From Gnetum montanum (taxonomy: Eukaryota > Streptophyta > Gnetopsida > Gnetales > Gnetaceae), in the NCBI GenBank assembly GCA_015680685.1, contig MNCI01003573.1, positions 519,804-583,803 on the forward strand: DNA of 64,000 bases, read 5' to 3'. A model generated the notes under the pieces. It saw only the letters and a program-made list of their open reading frames with translations. It was not told the origin of the DNA and made no database searches. The position numbers and the translations under genes are program-made. Shown one piece after another: positions 56,650-64,000 of the stretch. Each line of letters begins with the position of its first letter. Within the stretch, counting starts at the first letter, position 1.

Positions 56650-59600
56650 ACTGATTTTCTCCCAGGTTCTCATACTTCAGTCCTTCATGTCAACCATAAG
56701 CACATTAAGTGACACCTAGGTAGGAATGAGTAAATAATGTACAAAAAATATATAATATCTTAGTAACTAAGAATGAGTAAATAATGTACAAAAAATATAT
56801 AATATCTTATTAACTATGTAAACACATTCTATTTCAAGATTAAACAAGATGCAAATAAGGTCAACCAAGGCTAGAAGAGATATGTAAAGGCAAATAAGTC
56901 AAAACAAAGGTCACAAAAGGTCAAATAGAGGTCAATCAAGGTTAGAAAAAGCTAAAGCATAAAGATATTATGAAAAAAAAGGTCTAACATGGTTAATTAA
57001 GGCTAAATGGTTTGCCAATTTTAGGCCTTAGCAAGCCATGATTACATGGTATCAAATGATGGTGATTAAGCCCCATCACCTAACATCAAAGGCTAAACAA
57101 AGGTTAATAGAGGCCACAATAGAGAGAATAAGGAAAATATGATGAAATTGGGGTTATGTAGAAGCTACATGAGGTTAACTAATGATAATAAGGTCAACAA
57201 TGCATAAAAAGATCAAGATAAGTTGAAACATCATGAAACAAGGTCAAATCAATTAAGGTGTGAAACATATGGTCAAACATGATCAATATTGGTTAAATAA
57301 GGTTATATTTTGCCAATTTTAGGCCTTAGTGGGCCATGGTAAGGGGCTACAAAGTTGATGGATGCGTTTGGGCACATATTAAGGTTGTTTTGAGGCTATT
57401 TTAAATTAAAAATAAGGTTTTTTTTGGTACCCATGCTAGACCCACGCTAAAGCTATGCTAGCCACTGTAGGTAGGGTGATCCCTAGTGTGGATAGGATAT
57501 GCATGTGATTTTATAGATTAATTTTGATTATTTTTTGACTCCCAATTACTTGTATGATTAGTGTAATGGGCTGGGAAAGAAAATTGGCTAATTCTGGCAT
57601 TGGTTTGGACCTCTAGAAGTCACTATTGAAGCATGGAACTACCACCCACATTGGAGCATTGTTGGCCAACTTGGCCCTAATGTGGCTACCAAGGAAAACT
57701 AAATTTATGACATCCAAAGGATAAAAATTGGTGTTTTATGGACTTCATAGGGTAGCATAGAGTCATTATGGTTAAAATTTATCATTTTAGAGGTAAGAAC
57801 TTGCAATGAAAGTGGGTTTTAAGGTCTTACCCCCTAAAGCCACCCTGGCCAACATGGATGGAGGGGCCTCAGCATGGATAGCCTAGTCTAGATGATTACA
57901 AGGTGCCAACATGGATGGAGGGGCCTCAGCATGGATAGCCTAGTCTAGATGATTACAAGGTCAAAAAAAGATGAAATTGTAGTTGAATCTAGGTTTTTTT
58001 CAATTGTATGCTTGCATAGTTAAGTTTTAAGGCCATTTGATGAGTGTTATACTATTAAAATCTCATTACATACCTCACCCAAGTTGAGGTCATGTTAGCC
58101 AACATCGCTTTAGTACCCCTTAGTGTGGAGACTTGTACGTTTAGGTTATTTGATGGTTTCAAAGGTAAGTTGATTAGGTGTTCAAGCTTCTAGGGTTACT
58201 AGCAATGATTTTTAAGGTTTAGGCTTAAAACTAACCATGTTTGATGGTCATTTGGGTTGTGATATGGTTATAACCCCCTTAGCCATGTTGAGCAAAATTA
58301 CTCCAGCATGGGTGAGGGGGTTTGATGAGTTTTTATAATTGAAACAAGGCTAACTAGTTGTCAATTTAAGGTTTTGGGATTCTAGGCATTACTACACTAA
58401 GTTTTAGGCTTTTGGGCATGTCAAAGCATTGCCAAAAGTGGTAAAGAACATTACCCAACTAGCCAGTGTGGCTTTGGCATCACCCAACATGGCTACCTTG
58501 GCATATTGAGTTCTAGTGGGTTCTAACATCAACTCAACCAGGAATTCAAGATCCTAGGGTTTTAGATGTTGATGGCCAAGATTTCACATCCAAATTAACA
58601 ATTTTGAAGATCTTTTTATATTTTTTGCATGCATCCCCCCTTGAGCCATGCTAGCCAACATGGCTCCAAGATGGATGGAGAGGGGCTAATAGCTTTTTAC
58701 CATTTTTGGCCTATTTTCTAACATTTAATGGCTCTTGGTAGGCTCTAGCAAGGTCTTAAGGTCATATGGATGGGTTTTTAGATTATTTTAGATTATTAAT
58801 TAGGATTTATAGGCCACCCCCTAGGGTGCCCATGCTGGACCCACACTAGCTAGCATGGGTGAGGGGTTACCCAATGTGGGGAAGGTGGTTGGCATGAAAT
58901 TTGACCTATTTTTAGTCTATTTTTGGCTACCAAGGGTTACAAAGAGTTGTTAATGTCAAAATATGTCGACTAGGAGGTTAATTTTAGTATTTTGTGATTA
59001 CACCCCACCCAACCATGCTAGGGCCACACTAGTCAAGATGGATGGGGTGCTCCCTAGCATTGTTCCAATAAATTTCAAGGTGTTGGCCACTCTTGGTTGA
59101 ATTGGATAGAGTTTTGGAGTTGTCGAGGGCTTCTAATGGGGTTTCAGGCTTTATTAGTTCATTTTGGATTCAAATTAAGGTTGGGTTGGTACTTGTAGAT
59201 GTCATACCCACTTGGGAAATGTGTGGATGAACCCTTGCTCAGCATTTTTTAACCAAAGTGGTAAGTTTCATGAAAGGTTCTAGCCTCTGTTAGGGCTTAA
59301 TGCTTGCTAGTGTCAAGCTCTAGTTGCTAAATATCACAAGGTGTGTATAGTTCTTCTTATTTTGAGCATGAAAGGTTACGATCCATGTTGAATCCACGTT
59401 GCCCAATGTGGGTGAGGGGGGTATGAGGTTAAAAAAGGTTGTTTAAGGTTTAAAGGTGGCCGAACCCTAACATAGTTGGTTTTTGTAGGCTTTAAGCTCC
59501 ATTACTTGGGAGGTGGCTAATGGGGCCCATCCAAATTCAAATTTTGATTCAGTTTGGAAACTCCCACCATTCAATCATTGTTAGAACTTTTTCCCCTTTG

Positions 59601-59880
59601 AACTATCGGTGCACCATGAGTTCCGTGCATGAATTTGGCAATGGAAATTTTAAAGGGGATTCCTAGGTTAAATATTAGTTACTATTATTATTATTTTGTA
59701 AAAAATCACTTGCACAAATCATTCTTCTCCCTAGAAGCACACCAGTTTAAAGCTCTGGTAAATATTTTTTTAGCACAAGCCCCATCAATCCCCAACATTG
59801 TTGATCAAGGTTCCACTAAGAATAGCTCTACCACCAAGATTTTTGAAGATTCCAGAGGTTTCTAAAGGTTTTTCCACATT
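56650..59880. other. Non-coding spacer, GCTAGCC/CATGG-rich
   Basis: Upstream of the copy 3 pol on its strand. Rich in CATGCTAGCC, CAACATGGATGG and similar motifs, with several short direct repeats (for example 56,721-56,810, where AAGAATGAGTAAATAATGTA recurs). No coding similarity. It corresponds in position to the 16.7-17.4 kb spacer of copy 2 but is much longer. Confidence 0.5.
57849..57960 (+). repeat. Exact 56-bp tandem duplication
   Basis: GCCAACATGGATGGAGGGGC begins at 57,849 and again at 57,905, and the two 56-base units are identical as far as I can read. Confidence 0.93.
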
Positions 59881-59886
59881 GCTATC

Positions 59887-62800
59887 CATCACCATGAGGA
59901 GGAAAGCTAGCACCAACAAGAACCCTATCCTAGAGGATGCTGATGTAGTAGCCAAGGACCTCTCCCATCTACCATAGCTCATTAGTGGATGAGGATCTAC
60001 TACAATCACCCCCAGGTGCAAAATTCTTGGCCTTTGTATATACTTTTTGAGTGTTTTTGTTGTTTTCCTAATCTAAAAATTGGACCTTTTTTGCTAACCT
60101 AAATTGTTGTAGTGGTTAAAGTTAATTTGAGAACATCCTATGATATTTTAGGGTAGGATTTATGTGTTTTTAGTATTTCTTCGGCATTTATATTTGGTTT
60201 TGTATAGGTTATAAATTTTGATTTTAGTTAATTTCAAGCCATTTTTGTTATTTTTCTTTAAAAAGCAACACCACTACTGTATTTTATATTAAGAAAATGG
60301 TTAGGAATTTTTGCTTTTTGAGGCCATAAGATTATAATTTGTTTTCAAATGGTTGGAAAAATGGTTAAAAAACTATATTCTAGCTCATAGATAATTCTCT
60401 ATCAATTTTTCTTTCAGCTAGTTCATAGTGGTTTTCTAATTTTCTACCATTTTTTATGGTAACTTTGTAATATTTTTGTGTAAAAGTGGCTACAAATTCT
60501 ACATTTTAAGGGTATGGATTTGTATTTTAAGGTTTAAGGTTTCAAATGGCTATGCCTTCATGAAATGTGGACTTATCAGTTAATTCTATGTGAATTTTTT
60601 CATTAGCTGATGTAGGTGTAATTCCATGTCATTTTTTAGTTTTTCATGTTATTTCATGATTTTTTCCTATAGAAATAGCTAAAATTTTTTGTGTTTTTAA
60701 GTTATAGGTTTTTGGATCTTAGTTTAATATTTCAAATAGTCCTAAAATCACTAAATTTTGGTTTTTGGTTGATCTTTTATGATTTTTACAGTGAACTTGC
60801 ATGAAACAATGTTTTTTACTATAGTAGTTTTACCCTTGTGAAGATGGACAACATTGGTACATTGGATGGTTTTTCCTATCAATGTCCCATGTTCTTAGAG
60901 ATAGTTGGAGATGTTAGGAATAATTTAAGGTTGGTTTTATTGATGTTAAAAAAATTTTAGTATTTTTTATTAGTGATTTCCTATGGTTGTTTCCTAGAGT
61001 TTTGGTGTGGTTGTGTAAATTTTGGCTAAATATTCTTAAAGTTTTGCATAGTGTTTTGAGAGTTTTTAAAGTTTGGGATGATAATGTCAATGTCATTGTA
61101 ATTGAGTTATCATGTTTAAGGTTTTCTAGGCTATTTGAATGTTGATTTTGAATTATTATAGGATTTTGAACTAACATTCCTAGAGTTTTTACTATGGCTA
61201 GTTTCACCATTAACTAGGGTGTTTAGTAAGATTCTTTTGAAATTCAAATCAATGTGTGATTTTTGTACTTAATTTTTGTTATGATTATTCCTAGTTTTTT
61301 TTTTCATTCTAAGTGTTAAAAATGTGGTCTTAATAGTGTGTGTTGTTTCCATGTAGGGCCTTCCTTAAGCCCATCTTGGTGGTGGTTGAGTTGGTGGGGA
61401 TACTTTGCTACATCCACCAGCCCAAACCCAGCACCCCACTTGCTAACATGGTTCTAGAGTAGGGTTCTTTGTGGTTCCAACTTGGGATTCTTAGCCTACC
61501 TCTTCCAAAATTTCAATGTGATGATGTGGTCACACTTGATTACTTACACGGTTAGTACCATTATGGAGACCTTATGGCCTCAATCCTTCAACTTAATCAT
61601 CAAGTTCATAGTTGATGATCGGTGTTGGATAGTAGAGGTACAAGGGGGACCCATCAACTATCCCAAATTTGGAACATGCTAGATTTTTCCCAATATAATG
61701 CTAACAATACCTTGATGGTGACAAACTGGGCCCACACACTATTTCAAAATCCTCCTAGTACAATGTACTATTTGGAGGGGTAAGTATAGTTATGATTTCT
61801 GGTCATATTTTTATTTATTCAGTTTACTTATTCTTCCTTAGCTTATTCATATCTTGCAAGTACAAGGTTAGTAACCAAGGTTTGATTAAGAATGATCAAA
61901 CCTTGCTGGTGGCTCAAACCATAGTGGGTGTATTTACCAAAAGCCTAATAATTAGGACTATAGTGGTTGATTAATTAAAGGGTGATTTTGATAAATACAT
62001 TGACATCTTCACTCCAACCTTCCAGAGATGCATAGTAACTGAGATAGCTCATAGTTGGTGGATGACTCCTAAACGCATTGTAGAAGAGGGCACCACCATC
62101 AGGACCTTCACACAACCCTCATCAAGTAAGTAGAAGAAAAATAGGAATGTTTTGGTTTATTTTCTTTGTTATGTTATACTAGCACTTTCATGGCTATTTG
62201 GTTTTAGGCTATTTTGGATTTAAGTGTTTTTCATGGTTTTAGTTGATTATTCTTGTAATATTTTGGTTTTAAGCAATGTGCCTATGCCTAAGCTAATTGG
62301 TCATTTTTGTTGTTGCCTTGTAAGGGCTTCCACCCCCTCTAACATCACCTTGGTTATTTCAAGATGTCCCAAGGAAATTCTCATCCTAAAATAGGATGAG
62401 GTGGAATTGGCATAGTGTTGGTTGACTGAAAGGGCACCTAGAAACATTCAAGCAAACATTGCTCATGCAAGTTTACTTAAACTTTTTATGGCACCTAGCT
62501 CAACCATCCCTACTACTGAGATGGTGAACATTATTAACTCCTTTAATGAAGAAGTCAAGAAGTTCATCAACAAGGTTCACAACATGTCGATCATCTTGCC
62601 CATCAATGAGGCTAACTTCTATAACCTCATTGGTGCTCCCACTGAATGGATGAGGATATACACCGAACTAACAAAGGAGGTGGGCCATCAAGAGGAGGTG
62701 GAGTCATGGTCAAGTGCTTGTCATGGCAATTCTAGGTTGGCTCTAAAAGATTTCTAGGAACCTAAAGTAAGGAAATCCTATCCCTTATTAAGATCCCATG

Positions 62801-63920
62801 CCTTTCCAAAGCTACTGTCATAGAAGAAGATAATCATCATTTCCCATGAATGGACCATGATGAAGATCATAATGAAAGGTGCTCAATTTAACTGGGTTGC
62901 TCACTTAGCCTCTATGTTATGGGACAAAATCCTGAAACTCCAAGAGGATCTCATCACAATATGCCACCAGCATTATACATTCCCTGTTGCATATTTTAGG
63001 AGATTCACAAATTTCTAAGCCTTGGATAAAGCATATTTATCCAACCATGCAAGCCTAGAACCCATCGGAGGGCATTGGGGAATCGCTATCTATTAGTAGT
63101 AAGGGAGTTAGTGATAGGTGTTGTGCTTCCCCTAATAGCATGGGTATTGAGCCTCATGTTGAGCATGCCAACACTAAGGGGGCCAATGAACTACTTGCTA
63201 AAGCTAATGGGGTAGCTAGGAAAAAGTTAAAGTGGCCCATGGTTGAAGAAGCAGAACCAACCATCGAGTAGCCTTCCAAGAGGAGGCTTACACTTAAGTT
63301 TGGCTGAAGACATCAGGTGGTTATCAGTATATTTTTAATTTTGGTTTTATGCTTAAGCTATTCTATGTTTTAATTTTTAAGGTTTTCAAGTTGTGTGGTT
63401 ATTTGATCTTAGTTGTTTTAACATTTTTGGTTTATTTTTCTTGTAAACAAGAGGTAAGAACTGGCGACCCAAGCCACAGTAGCAAAGGAGGAATAGGGAC
63501 ACATGAAGAAGGAATTCCTATAATAGCATGAGGATGAGGGGTTGGGCAACATTGCATTGGATAACCTAGATGCCTTATTTGGTGAACCATTTCCAAGTAA
63601 ACCCCTAGTTGTCATCTTGGATGAGGATTTAGGTATGAAAATACTTTGGTGTTATTTGTTATATCTTGTTATTTTTATGTTTAGGTTTCATTCTAACCAT
63701 TAGTCGATTGTTATACTTTTTGTAGCTACAAAGCTCCAAGGATATGCTTCTACTCCTATGTTTTACATGAAACCATGGGTAGAGGTTCCAAACAAGGTGA
63801 AATTCATGCATGATGTAGATAAGGATATAATCAATCAGTTACAACAAATTGCTCTCAAATTTGATAAGAACTTTATTTCATTTCACTTTAATTATTTTAT
63901 ATAGGTTTTTATAAATATAT
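59887..63920 (+). pseudogene. Multi-exon FCP1/NIF-like relic, relative of the antisense frame in Tat copy 2
   Basis: A first segment opens MRRKASTNKNPILEDADVVA (from about 59,887). After a long AT-rich stretch an acceptor-like CCATGTAG (61,348-61,356) precedes KPILVVVELVGILCY (HAD motif-I-like, Asp lost). After a shift follow GFLAYLFQNFNVMMWSHL and FIVDDRCWIVEVQGGP, matching QNFSVVIWSHL and FRVEGGP at 16.1 kb. Then KNDQTLLVAQTIVGVFTKSL and GDFDKYIDIFTPTFQ (61,890-62,030) fit the second HAD motif region. Later segments (62,422-62,757; 62,820-63,060; 63,530-63,640; 63,724-63,903) read FNEEVKKFINKVHNMSIILP, GAQFNWVAHLASMLWDKI, GNIALDNLDALFGEPFPSKP and LQGYASTPMFYMKPWVEVPN and are not recognised. 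Segment limits are approximate; the frame runs opposite to the copy 3 pol. Confidence 0.45.
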
Positions 63921-64000
63921 TGGTTTTATGTTTTCATTATGGCCATTATTGTTGTATATTATGCTTACGTGTATATTTCATGGTCATGTTGCTTATAATA

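Noticed and set aside
1-64000. tRNA, rRNA or other structured RNA genes
   Set aside because: No convincing cloverleaf, T-loop GTTCGA-type box or rRNA text was seen; a covariance-model scan would be needed to be certain.

Overview
This window looks like a transposon-packed, AT-rich intergenic stretch of a large plant nuclear genome. It has no intact single-copy gene. Host-gene traces are short and broken: a serine hydroxymethyltransferase N-terminus, a leucine-rich-repeat fragment and a CCR4-type deadenylase domain. Everything else recognisable is LTR retrotransposon at several ages of decay. Old, nested elements and solo LTRs fit a gymnosperm or another large-genome seed plant, but the species cannot be named from the sequence.

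Layout. 0-1.6 kb holds the SHMT and LRR relics. 1.9-5.6 kb is a 5'-truncated Ty3/gypsy element of the Tat lineage (copy 1). 5.7-9.7 kb is the left part of an unidentified ~5 kb repeat with minus-strand coding relics. A complete 14.6 kb Tat element (copy 2, 9,686-24,262) with two LTRs and an ATATA target duplication is inserted in it, and the repeat resumes at 24,268-25,255. A second copy of the repeat, without the insertion, lies at 38.7-43.8 kb and shows the empty site. 26.3-31.8 kb is a second LTR pair whose interior has no gag or pol that I recognise but carries the CCR4-like pseudogene. 32.0-37.2 kb is a minus-strand gypsy element (gag, protease, extra RNase H, RT, RNase H, integrase). A solo LTR (37.9-38.5 kb), a Ty1/copia relic (43.9-45.0 kb) and a second solo LTR with a perfect GGAGT duplication (45.2-45.9 kb) follow. 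47.5-53.7 kb has a plant-transposon-type ORF with a downstream 3' LTR. 53.8-56.6 kb is the pol of a third Tat copy (minus strand), and 59.9-63.9 kb is a multi-exon plus-strand pseudogene.

The most unusual feature is a gene-like reading frame running antisense to the Tat retrotransposon, between protease and reverse transcriptase. It is short in copy 2 (minus strand, about 16.0-16.6 kb). What appears to be a longer relative lies in the corresponding place upstream of copy 3's pol (plus strand, about 59.9-63.9 kb). By pattern it looks like an FCP1/NIF-type (HAD-fold) CTD-phosphatase-like domain, with possible introns. Other points worth attention are the CCR4 domain inside an LTR pair, an RNase H placed between protease and RT, GATATC-cored inverted repeats just upstream of TATA boxes in one LTR family, and a U3 hairpin preserved in both LTRs of copy 2. 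All assignments are by eye; no search or alignment could be run.
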